Positions 26,101 to 38,801 of a DNA stretch of 64,000 nt are shown piece after piece. Under the pieces are notes generated by a model. That model was not told the origin of the DNA and searched no databases. It saw only the letters and a program-made list of their open reading frames with translations. Source of the stretch: Trichinella spiralis (taxonomy: Eukaryota; Nematoda; Enoplea; Trichinellida; Trichinellidae); contig CM012954.1 of assembly GCA_000181795.3 (NCBI GenBank), positions 14,204,182 through 14,268,181 on the forward strand. Reading direction: 5' to 3'. The position numbers were made by a program, and so were the translations under genes. Each line of letters begins with the position of its first letter. Position 1 is the stretch's first letter.

Positions 26101-29100
26101 GCTACGTATTTTTGCGAAACGTAATCTTAGAAGCAAATCATCGTTCATTACGACAAAACTGATTCAGGTAAGATGAATTTTTTTCCACATCAGTTAACAC
26201 TGTGTCGAAAGCAATTTCATTAGATGAATTCAATTATGAGCTGAAATGGCTACGATAAGTTATCTCATGTAGGAAAATTATTCTTTCATGTGTTGCCTTT
26301 ACATAAATAATTTTAAAATTATTCCATTATTCTTCAATTTGCTTTGTTATCACTGCAATTGCAGTTATTACGCCAGTGCTGTGTAGCGTGGTTAATTCTA
26401 TCGACTGGTGTTTTTTATAAAGTGTAATTCTTATCTCTGGAGAAATTGAACGCATGTTTGTTTTTTTATAGAAATGTGTTAAGCATGTTTGAATTTTACA
26501 ATATTCCAATGAATACAACTTAGATCCATTTAAGAGATTTAAAGATAGAAGACAATTTCTTACCGCATCAGAATTTTCTAATACGTGAAAGTCTTTGTGA
26601 AATTCTCGCCATTTAATTTTGTCTGGTGTTTGTCTTACGTACAGTTCTGTAGTGAGTATGTCTTGACCGAATTGATTGAATGCTAAGCATTGATAAATGC
26701 CAGAGTCTTCTTCACGAAGGTGTTTAATTTGAAGTCTAAGTATTATTTTGTGTTATTTGGTATTTGCTCAGTGTTCGCTATAGTTACCTGTTCTTATCAA
26801 TTAAGATCCTCTTTCGGTCTTCTTGAGGCAATAATAGTGAGTTAAAGGCAGTGCCATTTTTCAACCATTCATAATGCACTTCAGGTTTGCCGGTTGCTTC
26901 ACACCACAGAGTCCAAGTTTTTCCTTTTTCTTCTACATAATTTTCTGTTGTTGAGCTAATCTTTGGAGAAGCTGAAGTAATGAAATAATAGTTTTCTCTT
27001 TTCATTTAAATAAATAAATATATCCAGTACCGAATACTTCCAAACGCACTTCTTTGGACACTGAACCATATTCATTGTCTGCAATACATCGGTATATGCC
27101 ACTATGTTGTACAGTGGCGTTTAGTATACGCAATTGACGAGAAAAGCTGCGAAATTGAACTGTCTGCTTGTCCATCGGTTTGTCTACACGTATCCATTGA
27201 TACGTTGGACTTGGTCGGCCAAATGCGAAGCATTCTAACACAATTTCTTTTCCTTCTAACGCCTGATTTGATTGCCACACTCTGGGCAACTCTCGAGGAA
27301 AATACGGAGAAAATCCATCCTGAGATGGGTCTTGAAAAAACAATATGTATATATTTAATCCATTCGCATGTGTTTTGATTTTTCTTACAAGTTTCTGATT
27401 TGGTTCTGAGTCGGAAGAAGGGACCGTAGTGTCCAGTTTGGAGTTCGGAAATGAGTAAACTGCATGCGTATTGTTCTTCATCGGCTTTGGTATAATAAGA
27501 GAAATACAGTGTACCATCTTTTGCCGTGAAGATGCGTTCTGATTCTTGCAAGAACATATTTGATGTTTTGTACAACCACGCATAAGAGGCCGACACTGAA
27601 ATTTTGCCAGTTAAAAACGAATTATTACACAGAATTAGAATAGATGTAGATTGAACCTGGATAATGGTTAGGCGCTAGGCAGGGTACTTGACGGCCTTTA
27701 CCTTCTACAGCGAATACGTCAAGTCTACTGGTTGGAAATGGATGAACATCTTAAAGACAATCAGAATTGAATAAACACAAATATACATTCCTCTGGAAAC
27801 ATGCCATCATCTTACATGCTGTTCGTACTGATGCTTTTCGACTAACCACTGTGCCGTAATGATTTTTCACTTTGCAAAAGTAACTTCCCACGTCCTTATT
27901 GGACACATTTCTGATGTACAGTTCGCCTTCTATTTGGGTAATACGTGAATCCATTGCCGAATGAATCTTAAAGAATGACTTGTTATTTCTTCTGCTACGG
28001 TGGCTTTTATTTTAAATTTTAATACAGTAAGAAAAGCAATGAATAAATATAATGTTTGCTTACTGGTCCTCCAGATCCGCGATGCCAAGAATAGATCGGC
28101 TTATGTGCAATGTGTGGATTGTATTCAGCTTCACACTTCAAACGCACTGTTTGAGTTGGTATATCCAAAAAAAATAAGCTATCTTCAGGTTGATGGATTA
28201 GCTTTGGTGCGGCAAATAGTGGGAGAAAATTCAGTTTTGCTTCATCTAAACATATCAATAAAACAGCATGATTTTGAGTATCAGAAAATAGCTTCAGTTA
28301 TGCTCACTTTCGTCTTTTTTGCTTACTGCAAGTCCATGTTTTTGTTCTTTCAGTGAGAATTTGCAAGAGTAATGCTTTAGTGAATGTTTTTGAGATTTCA
28401 AAATTTGTTCAATTTTTTGCGTTTCTTTGAAACTTTTTTCCTTAGAATCCCATTGAACTACCTGAAATTGACGAAAGCGTGTATTTTTTTTGGAAATATG
28501 AAATTTGCTTTAATTTGGCAATTTACTTTTGCCATTTGGTCGAACATGTTGCCAAATGTGAGCAAATTTTGGCATCGTTGCAAGGCGTTTTGCTTGTCTA
28601 GCAGATCAGGTAAAAAGCGAAAACAGTCGGTGCCATTTTCACGCCATCCTTTAGGACATGTGAAAGGATGCCCTAAAATGTTGCAGAATGACCGATTCAT
28701 TAGCAATCAGTGAATTTTTATTCAGTGTTTGAAATTTGCTGATTAATATTAGCGACTGATGTTAGTTAACATTTGGTAAATTAGACAACTATTTTCAAAA
28801 TTTCAAGCTTTTCATATTTGGGTTTGCTTTGAACTCATTGAAGCATATCTCATCAGTGCGTGGTTTGTTTAAGCATTGCATAACAGAACAATTCTCTTGG
28901 TGGTGCGTTTCTGAGCTTCAGTGGCAGACACATGGGCATGTTGGCAAGATCCAAATTTATCCTTGCAACTCCAGTTGGCAAACAATCATGACATTGAAAT
29001 GCAGGTCTCTTTTGACACATGTCAGATGATTTGGATAAGCAGTGATGAATAATTTTCTTTCCATGCTATGTTCTGTGCTTGGTTATTTAACAATGGAAAG

Positions 29101-29634
29101 GACGTAAATTGATATTTTTCGGCAATATTGTTTTTAATGTCAATACTCTTTATGTCAGCAGTCTCAATATCACATCCCCCACAGCAAGTTCGATATTGTT
29201 TCTAGCTGGGGATTTGGGAATGGGATGCGGGGGGGGGGGGAGAGATGGATAAATTTAGATTCATGTTCATTGCATGCATTTTGCAGTAGTAGAAACGTCC
29301 AGTTAGTTTTGGATGAATGATTTAAGAAATTGAACACTTCTAATATTGGTTGACAATATTCACACAGCTACCGTAAAGCACCTGCTTTTCGACTGTGACT
29401 GCTTCGATGCACATTTGATATTCTATCGACCGGAATGAAAAAGTCTCAAGATTCAATCAAGTGAAAACAAAACGCTTAACAGATTTAGCATTGACTAATA
29501 GTTGATTTGAACATTTCCGAAATGATCGAATAAATAACAAAGAACTTACATATTTGCCTAGCTGATGTCGACTGACCAAACAGCAGCTGCAATACGATCA
29601 CAACCATAATCGATGCACTCCGATAGAGGTTCAT
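23166..29634 (-). CDS. CNTN: Contactin-like cell adhesion protein (lectin-like segment, 6 Ig, 4 FN3, GPI-like tail)
   Basis: Neural/junctional adhesion molecule of the contactin family. Twenty exons (minus): 29550-29634, 28527-28672, 28308-28461, 28064-28245, 27816-27978, 27657-27749, 27389-27595, 27031-27330, 26788-26971, 26564-26735, 25457-25676, 25061-25372, 24826-24993, 24544-24761, 24308-24484, 24177-24252, 23809-24111, 23631-23749, 23356-23554, 23166-23296; 1202 residues. The signal peptide (SIMVVIVLQLLFG) is followed by a lectin-like start (TCPKGWRENGTDCFRF). Ig domains follow with clear Cys pairs (RLKCEAEY/SYFCKV, VLECFAFG/YRCIADNEYG, LWCEATG/YQCLAFNQFG, LTLSCKYAW/YSCHV), then four FN3 repeats. 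The tail has SSSGK followed by a hydrophobic stretch (TILLIINSCLCIYFVLV), as in GPI-anchored contactins. Insect contactins share the lectin plus 6 Ig plus 4 FN3 order. The first intron (29549-28673, 877 bp) and the one at 25677-26563 are the longest. The exact end of exon 3 was chosen by phase. Confidence 0.88.
29229..29240. repeat. G homopolymer in contactin intron 1
   Basis: A run of about 12 consecutive G on the + strand inside an otherwise AT-rich intron. Confidence 0.8.
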
Positions 29635-31989
29635 TTTTTTTGAAAATTTTCTCTTTTGCTGTACTTTTCAAAAGCAGGGTTGAAGCCACATTCCGCATCC
29701 GATTTGCACGGCACTGCGCATTCTGTAAATAAGAAAAATGAATTGGAATGCACTAAGCAAGAACAAGTATAAGGAACAGTGAGAAATCTGTTGAATTGTC
29801 CACAAAGCGAATCGATCAACGTTTTGCATTTTCTGATAATTCGACATTTAGCATAGGTTTATTTAATTCTGGACCCCCTGTCCGTACCTTAAGCAGAAAC
29901 GGAAATTGTTGAATCGATGTTTCAGATTGCAGTTCTAAATGCAGCTAAAATCTCTCATGCTTTCTGCATATCCGTATGAGTGACGATATGGAATTAGATT
30001 TTTGGTAGAAAAAATATTGTCGTGGATATATAGTTTTGTTATATATATTATATATATGCATGCATATGCAGTGCAGTATATATAAGTATATTTGACTGGA
30101 CAGTGGCGATCCAATTCTCACACCTGAAGTGGCCAGGCTAAATTGACAGCGACCTGTCAAGTACTGATTTGTCAACGTCTTGATTATATCACAGGCCGTC
30201 CCTTTGGGTCGGATCGATCGCCACATCATTGTTCACAAAGAATGAATAACGGTGATGCAGAAAATTGGTCCTTGGGGAACTTGACCGTCGTATATGGTTG
30301 TACCTTATACGCTGATTGGTTGATTGAAAAGCTTTTCCAATCACCGGTCACTTTTGCATACAACTGGGTTGAACTTTTACACAACGAGACAAACATAAAA
30401 ACACTAGTACTTGACCTTATACACAAACAAACAAAATATGCTTGTTGACTTAAAATTTTACTGAATGGTCTTTCAGTTGATTGAAAATTGAAAATTTTTT
30501 AAAATCTATTTGATTTTTTGAAAATAATTCTTTTAACCTCTTGACTAGCAGCTATTTTTTCAAAAATATGAAAGGGGGTAATGTAATAAATACTCCAGAA
30601 AGAATTCGTGTAATCAATTTATAGAATTCAAAAATTTTATGAAATTTGTGCAGTTTATGTTTTTTCTTACATTTTATTTATATAATATTGAAATTGATTT
30701 TTCATCTACATCTATTGTTGTCGGTTGCTTTAGTGTAAAGCAACACTTGCATTTTGAAATTAACTAACAAAATGAATTCACGCTGACACTTTTATAATTA
30801 AATCAAAGGTAAATAAATGAGCAATGAATGGAAAAAAAAGAATAATATTTTCCAGATTTTGATGTATGCGTACATTTTGTATCCAATAATTATATAGCTT
30901 GTTTGAAATTCAGTGCTGAAAATTTGTGAACAAAATTTCAACTATGCGCTCTTTCAAATTCTCTCGTTTGCTATGATGAATTATTGAAATAATACTGCTC
31001 TGATATCGTTTGTGCTTTATGCAGCAATTATTTTGCACTTGCAGGTGAACAAATGAATCGTATTTTGTGGCGCTGTTGGGTTCAGTTGAGCAAATTTTTT
31101 TTTCTTGACTTCTGCATCTGCTTAAATTGACAATATTCTAAATGAAGTGCAGTCGCTTTAGGAATGCTTTATTGCGCGAGTGTATTAATATTGTTGAAAA
31201 TTTAAATTACTTTTAAATATCGAAAAATGAATGTCAGAATAGTTCAGAAATGGCAAGTTTGTTTTGCTTTGGAATTCTTACATTGAATGAATGATCAGTA
31301 TGAAAGGTAGTAATGGTAATGATAGTAATAATAATACGAAGACTGAATTGACAGGTGAATTTCAAGCAAAAGTTCACATGTTAAATTACAACCGGTGTCG
31401 AATATGAAGATGTTTTCATTTTGTCACAGGACGATGATCAATTTACCTATTGCAGAAGTTTTACTTCTACCGCTGATGTATTTGATTTAATGTCACGCTG
31501 ATTTTTCCACCTACCCCTCCCATACCCCCCGCTTGACGGTCCGCATGCACTGTCCACTGTTTGCTTTCTGTCGATCACATTTCTCAGACAATTTTCAAAC
31601 AGTAGAAAAAGGTGCAGCAGTGATAAATGATTTGATTTGACAATCTGCTATCAGGCAGGTGGCAAAAAATTTTTTTGTTCGAAATTTCCGTTTCTTCATA
31701 TCTCTTCTCTTCTATTTGCACACAGTTGTTTCAGTGGAAAATTTTCTCGGTATATAATTGGCCAGACAACGATATTTCATTCTACACATATTCATAAGTT
31801 GTATTATGGAAAGAGTATGGATTTTTGCATTATTATTCTACACCAGTTATTGAGCTGAACGCTTTTGAAAAAGCGCTAACTAATCTGGGCAACATTTCAC
31901 ACCAAACTATTCGACATTCTTTGTCAATAATATGGCTAAAAATGGCTTGGACTTTTTTTTGCTGTTGATGAAACCATTTTAAGCTGTGC

Positions 31990-32046
<57 letters not shown>
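31990..32046. repeat. ATT trinucleotide microsatellite
   Basis: About 19 uninterrupted ATT units. Confidence 0.95.
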
Positions 32047-32047
<1 letters not shown>

Positions 32048-33737
32048 AAGCAATGAATGAACAAAACATGCCGCCTGGTAGGAGGAGTACATTTATTTGA
32101 AAAGGCATTAAATTTTCGAATTTATTATTCTTTTTCCAAGTTTATTTTATGAATGAAATTCGTTAAAAAAAAATTTTTTTTTCTATTGTCAGATAATTAA
32201 GTGAAAAAAATTTGAATAGCATCGAAATTAATTGAAAATGCAAAGAAATTCTGGAAGTGTTAATTTGTAGAATAGAAGGTTTGCACGACCGGCCTTCTCC
32301 GTTGGTGGAAAAAGAATAGCAGTAATTTAACTTATTAAAAATTTCACTTTCACTTTTAAATTATTGTTCTATTGAATTTTCGAGAATATCTGTTATAATG
32401 GCAAATTAAATTAAAATGATTACTTCGAAATCAATTTTTTTCTCATTTTCTTTTCTGAGCGGATTTGGATTGCAATAATTCTCCTTCATATATCATTCAT
32501 ATTATTTTTTGTGTCCACTGATTGGTTCGGTCGAGTACAAGCAAATAGAAATTAAAAAGACAAGTTCTTTTGAATGTTGTTTGGTAATTTGTATTTGTCT
32601 GTGCAGAAGAGAATCTAGAAATTGAAATTCGTATGTTTTGCAATGACAAGAAAAGCCTGATCATCCGTCGAGTAATGCGGTTGATTGGAATTTTGACAGA
32701 AAAAAACACCTAGTCTACTGAGTGAAGTTTCAGCCTCCCCTTAACTTCAGCTAATGATATGAATTTGATATATTCAAGCTGTGCTATATAGTTTTGCTAT
32801 TTCGTAATCACGAGTTAGTCTCAAAGCTGTGGTTTTTTTATAATGCTTTCACTTCTGTCATTTTTAATAGCTGAATTGTCAATATGTTTGTTCAGTGGAA
32901 CGTATTCGGTATCATCATTGCGCTCTATTTTCTCTCAATCAGCCTAGTAGAGGACGGTTTTTGCGCTCTGATTAGACGATGCTGAAACATGAAGCTAAGA
33001 AAAGCCGAATGAAAATTCCATTCTGATAAATCGCTTGCTTTGCATTCTTTGTGTACACTCTTAACTGTCTCCTAATGGGATTTGCAATGTTGCAGGATTT
33101 CTCTAAGACTATTGCTACTGCTGTTAATAATAATAATTATTATTATTATTGCATATTGTCAAATTACAGAAAAGAAAATTCTTCAGAGAATTCAGTGCAA
33201 GTTGATCAGTAGTGTAAATGATATATTGCGGCAATTATTATTATTTGTCCAGTTTTCTGTGATAGAGTGCAGTTAGTTATTTGATCAAAATGCAAAAGCA
33301 CAAGTTGGTAATGATGAACATTCAAATCAAACTAGTACAAGGTGAATAAAGTGAATAAAGTGAAGCTTACTTTTTTGGTGAAAAATTCACCGAAGATGTA
33401 TGTATATGAACCACTGTGCAGCTGCTTCGTGTGAGTTCGACCTGTGCAAACAAGGCTACAATCGACCTCTTCGATGTAGGGAAATGTATTAATACTGACG
33501 CTGGATAGTTTTTACTGTTGACCTGAGTAATTGCAGCAAAGACAGTGGGAAAATAAACTGAAAAAATTCAGTCAACACAGAGAGAATGAAGTTGGCTTGG
33601 AAAAGTTGTTGACTATCTAGAAAATGAAATTATTATTAGTTGATTTGTAGAAATGTTATGTCTATATATATACATATATAGATGATGTTTATGTGTATGA
33701 AAAAGAGAATAGAAAAAGCGGAGAAGAGGGACAGAAC

Positions 33738-33780
33738 AAAAGAGTGAGAGAGACAGAGAGAGAGAGGGAGGGGGGGGGAG
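33738..33780. repeat. GA-rich purine tract
   Basis: GAGAGAGACAGAGAGAGAG followed by a G run; part of a longer purine-rich stretch from about 33690 to 33830. Confidence 0.85.
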
Positions 33781-36605
33781 ATTGAGAAAATGAAATTGGC
33801 AAGCAAGTGGGAAACGTTGAAAAGTGCAAATAGGGGGCGGTCGTGTGCGCTTGACAGCAGCAGCAGGAGCAGCAGCAGCGTTCAACTAGCCAGGTTGGCG
33901 TCTCCCCCAGGGATCCAATCGTAGCTGCTTATATTGGACAGTGCGTGGACTGGCGCCGATGGAACCGGGCGACATCTTTGCATAGCATCTACATCGACCG
34001 GTCAGTATCTGGCTGATCGATCGGCCTCGACCTGCGCTTAAAATGCTTGGTTGCTTGTATGCTGCAGCACGACCATTTCGGTTTGTCATTTCTGTTCATC
34101 GTTCACTTGATGCAGCTGTTTAGTGGAAGAACCCCCGGTGTAAGATAGAATCTTTTGCTCGGTCAAGTGCCGTCGGACAAAATGAGCACATCAGTCTGGT
34201 CCTTAATGCGCTTTTGAACTTCATCTAGATAAAAAAGCTTACCGCTAGCCGAGCAGCGTTAACTATTTTATTGTTATTCTTATTATAGTGTTTTTCTCAT
34301 TTTTCTTTTGTCTGTGTTTTATCCAGTTTCTTTTATAATCTTCTTTTCTACTCCCATTTTGCTGATAACACAGCAATGCAACAAGGCGGTGAGATTGTGT
34401 GAGAAAATCCTTTTCACAATGCTTAATTTTGCTTTCTCATGGTAATTTGGAAAATTTTTTCAATTGAAACATCATCACGTTCATATTATCATTTTCCGTT
34501 CGTCGACCGCTTTGGAATTTCACGCACGAATGTTGTCACAACATTCGCAACGTTTCCCACATGACAACTGATCATCCCCACTGATGGATGCATACTTTTC
34601 CACCTGTTTCCGGTATTTGTGGTTTTCATATGAAAGTAATATTTAGTAAAAAGCAAAAATGGAATACTGTCCTTGCAAAAGCACATTAAAGCATCAGTCA
34701 ACAACGAACCCTTATTAAGCTAAGCGGACACTGTCAGATCAGTGAATGAATGTCACTTTGCTTTGTTCAGTTGTGCATTTTTGTTTCGTGTTATTATTAT
34801 TATTATTTTTCTTCATCTTCTTTCGGCATGCTGAATTTCCATGTTGACTCAACATATTAAGGTCAATCCTCTAAAGAGGCAGTATAACGCTTGTAAAGAA
34901 GGATTTGGACGAAATTGTTTAGCTAAGCTGCCTGAGCTTTTCTTTGAGCTCATAGCGATTTGTTTTCTTAATTTTGTGTCATCTCTTTTTCATTTTTGGG
35001 TCAAAAGAAAAAATTTTTTTATGATTATATGGTTTTTTAATATAACAGAAATACAAAGTACGCGATTTCTTATTGTTTCTTATTGTACAGTACATAGTAT
35101 GTTAGGTTTGTGATTTGATGTAATTTTTTTTTATTTGAATTGTATATTCAATTTCAGTTCATATCTGCCGAGAATTGATTTAAATTTTATACAGGCACGA
35201 ATGAATGAATAACATTTAATTTGTTTCAATAATTCAGTGGTGAAAATTGTGAATGCCTCACATTTGTGTAGAACTTGAAAATCATTTATTCTCTGTACAA
35301 CTATAGCAATGAAATTGTATAAATTGAATTTTTTTAATTTTCACAATATAACGTTATATTATTTACAATTGTTTATTATTTGATTTATTTGGTTTTGTTT
35401 GGAAATTTTATAATTATTAGAAATTCGTTTTATTGAGCGATAACGGTAAATGTATTAATCAAAAATAAGTAATAATAGTTTTCTTAAAGTTTTATTACCC
35501 AGTGATGTGTGGATGAATTTGTTTTTCCGTTTCAGCAGTTATTAAATTAGTAATTTTAGTTTTTCTTTGGAAATTGTAAACTGCTAACATATTTATGTAC
35601 ATTGATAAAAAATTTAGTCTCATTTTATATTGAATATATAATTTTCAAGATTAAATCATCAGGAAATTATTTATTCATTTTCAAACTGTCAGTTCTTGAC
35701 GCAGTTATCCAGTCAAGTAAGTGATAATGCTTTATTAATGTGATGACTTGTAAATTTTTAACGAATGCAGAAATGTGTTTTTCTGAACGAATGCTTTTCG
35801 AAACAACATTTACTGGTTGCATCTAAGTTGCAATGAAAATTGCAGTACAATTTGTGTTAAGATAATGCTTTTCCGAGATGAGATAAAAATATGTGTTTCT
35901 TAATGTTTGACATTAATTTTTTATAAGTTTTTTTTGTATTCATTTTGCACGATGCAAACCTTATGCGCTGCGCGTGAGTTGGGATAGTGATTTCATATTT
36001 TCAGTTTGCTTTACTAATGGAAAAAATCGACCAAAAAGCAGTCGTTTTCATTTCGGCTAATAACGTGATCAATAACAATTGCTCTGTTTAAGGATCTTTT
36101 CATTGATTTATATAATTGTTATTTAATATTATTCAAAATTTGGCCAGATCCTTTTCTTAGTCTAATTTATCATTTCCATTCGAGAACGGTTGGCTTGCAC
36201 TTGCATATTGTTTCCATCTTGCTTATCAATAGACACGTGCATAAAATTTGCATTTGCTTGCCAACTGTTTGCTTGCTAATAGATGATATGAAAGAGCCAT
36301 TGTGGAATTGATAATAGAAACATTTCGGTTAAAAAGCATACTAATTTCCCTATAATTATTTGTAGAATTTTTATTTATATTTTAGTATTAATTAATAATC
36401 GGAAATGTTTGTTCACCATAGGTAGTTTTGTATGGTAAATGAAATTTCAATGTCATATTCAGCAAAATGTCAGCAGTAATCAATCATATCTAGTAAAACA
36501 ATGGATTAATTATTGATAGTTTATTTAAATGCACAGTGATTTTCAAATAATTTGAAACATTGGTTAAATGATTTTGTTTTCAGGTATATTAGTTAGTTTG
36601 CTGCG

Positions 36606-38089
36606 ATGTCCATTTTAATAGGTGAGATTTATTTGTTTTCTTTTTCATTTAATTGCATTACATAATACTTGATATCTTGATCTGTCCTGTCTGTCTGTCT
36701 GTCTGTTGTTAAAATAATAAATTTGAATCAATTCATTTTTAAAATGCTCTTAATTAGTAATTTGAATAGCATCGTTTGCGACTTTTGGTTCTGTATGAGT
36801 TAATTGGCTGGAAAAGTTGCATGTTGTGGAATCGACGATTTCATTTTAAATATTTATTTAAGCTGAAATTATTATTTGATCAATGAAATATTTGTTTTCC
36901 AGGTGGTGGCACTGGATTTATTGGTTCCGCTTTGGTGAATCAGCTACGTTTTACAAAGTTCAAACCTGTTGTAATAAGCCGAAAGCAGAACTTTCCAACC
37001 ACTTTAACTTGGGTTACTTTTGTTATATATATATATATTTATTTATTTATATACATTTGTGAAAGTTGTGCGTTTCAACGTTGAAAGGACATTTTTAAAG
37101 GACGAAATCAAACGTAATGGACTTCCATCCGATTGTCACGGTATCGTGAATTTAGCTGGAGCGACTATTGGCGATGTAAAAAAGCGGTAATTAATTTTGC
37201 TTTTCTGAAAACAATCATAAAGTGTTAATTGATTGGAAATATGAATATTAAAATTTGCATATTTTTGTGAAGTTGGACAGAAAAGTACAAGCAAGAAGTT
37301 TGTCAGAGTCGTATTGAAACGACAAGTCTGCTTGCTCAACTGCTGAAGAATGAACAGAAAAATCCGAAAGTGTTCATCACTGCTTCAGGAATCGGTCGAT
37401 TGCCTTCTTTTCTACTATTGAATTTCTATATAAAATTTAATTTTTTAAAATTCAATTTCAGGCTATTATCCTCCAGGAACGAGTGAAATTTTTACTGAAA
37501 ATAGTGAAGTGAAGTGTTCGAATGATTATTTTTCAAAGTTATGTCAGCAATGGGAAATTGCCGGTGACTTGGGTGAAAAGACAATTCATCGTCGTGTCAT
37601 TGTTCGTATTGGTGAATAATTTTAATTGTGATCGAAATTTTATTAGCACAATGAACATATTGTAAGTTTTCCTTAGGATTGGTTTTGGGCCGTAATGGTG
37701 GAGCCATAAGACAAATGTATTTGCCATTTTGGTTAGGATTTGGTGGTCATATGGCCAGTGGTGAGCAACCATTTCCATGGATTCACATTGACGATCTTGT
37801 CGGTATATTTGTTCACGCGTTGACGAATTCCAACGTTCGTGGCATTTTGAATGCCGTTGCACCTTCGATGATCACAAACGCAGAGTTCACGAAAGCGTTT
37901 GGCAGCGCTCTGCACAGACCCACTCTATTTTCGGTGCCTGAGTTTGCGTTGAATTTCGCTTTTGGTAAGGAAAGAGCAGAAATGTTGATCCAGGGACAAA
38001 AGGTGAAACCGCAGCGAACCCTAGAATCTGGATACAAGTTCAAATATACCAATATATATGATGCAATGAAACAAATTGTTGAAAATTGA
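36606..38089 (+). CDS. SDR39U1: SDR39U1-like NAD(P)-binding epimerase family protein
   Basis: Extended short-chain dehydrogenase/epimerase family protein (YfcH/SDR39U1 group). Its physiological substrate is not established in any animal that I know of. Six exons: 36606-36621, 36903-37012, 37101-37186, 37273-37394, 37462-37611, 37677-38089; 298 residues (human about 293). The N-terminal Rossmann motif is GGGTGFIG at residues 6-13, split by the first intron. Family landmarks follow: GIVNLAGATIGD, VFITASGIGYYPPG, LGRNGGAIRQM, FPWIHIDDLVGIFVHAL, GILNAVAPSMITNAEF, and GQKVKPQRTLESGYKF at the end. The first coding exon is just 16 bases. An acceptor-like TTTTCAG lies 22 bases before the ATG, so the message may be trans-spliced or have an untranslated first exon. 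AATAAA at 38138-38143 is a candidate polyadenylation signal. Confidence 0.93.
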
Positions 38090-38137
38090 GGTAGGTGTGA
38101 TAAATGGTCGCAGTTTCTTTAAACTTTTGAATTCGAC

Positions 38138-38143
38138 AATAAA
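38138..38143 (+). terminator. Polyadenylation signal, SDR39U1
   Basis: AATAAA 49 bases after the stop codon. Confidence 0.6.
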
Positions 38144-38801
38144 GACTGCTTTGCATGCATAGCAAATGCATTTCTTCCATTAGTACTATTATAATTCTTA
38201 TGGACATCTATCTTTCTTATAGATGAAAAGCAGTTACGTATTGCTGTGAGAGAGTACTGTAATGTGTTTTAACTTTCAGTATCAATTGTTAAGAAATGCT
38301 TTAATATTTTATTTTTTATTCATTAAGATGACGCCATTTTAACTGTTAAATGAAAAATATCATTCATTCATTCAAAAATTTTTTATAATACACAACTGAA
38401 TTTCTTTTTATCTTTGAAAATATCTTTTAGTTGGACAAAAAATAATATGAATTTTTGTTTAAAGCAAGTAAGTTATGTTAAAATGTGAGGGTAAAAAGTT
38501 TAAACAAAAGTGTTTAAAATGCGACTGCTTTAAACACAGATAAAGAGACGTCATAGTGCTCTGCATTGATGGTGCTTGCTGTTTGTTTTGAATCAACAAT
38601 CGAATTGAGTGAGTGTGTGAATGAATCGGCTGTTTGTTGCTTATATATACATGCGGTTTGCTTGTTGCCTTGACCACTGCGAACGTTTGACCTCCTAGTG
38701 TCGGGTCACGATTTCGTTCTTCTCATCTGCAGCTCCCATCAGCTATTTATAAATTTATTTTGCATATTAATATTTTTGTTTGTTTGCTCGTTCAACGGAA
38801 G
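38144..38801. other. Intergenic region, SDR39U1 / MSP-like gene
   Basis: AT-rich spacer with no recognisable gene; it should contain the promoter of the MSP-like gene. A slightly GC-richer stretch lies at about 38680-38740. Confidence 0.5.

Larger units (their letters stand above)
29635..36605. other. Large gene-free interval, contactin / SDR39U1
   Basis: Nearly 7 kb in which I can support no gene. Its left edge must carry the contactin promoter. Most is AT-rich with simple repeats (31990-32046, 33738-33779). Three stretches are visibly more GC-rich than their surroundings: about 30095-30260, 31490-31560 and 33830-34200. The short open frames there have no family similarity, and I found no convincing exon flanked by splice sites. 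Untranslated first exons or enhancers are possible. Confidence 0.6.

Noticed and set aside
30143-30448. 101-codon + strand open frame
   Set aside because: No recognisable motif or splice context; a similarly long frame is open on the other strand, suggesting chance in a GC-richer block.
33886-34089. Minus-strand 67-codon Arg/Gly-rich frame
   Set aside because: Lies in a GC-richer island, with no similarity and no splice sites; more likely regulatory or untranslated.
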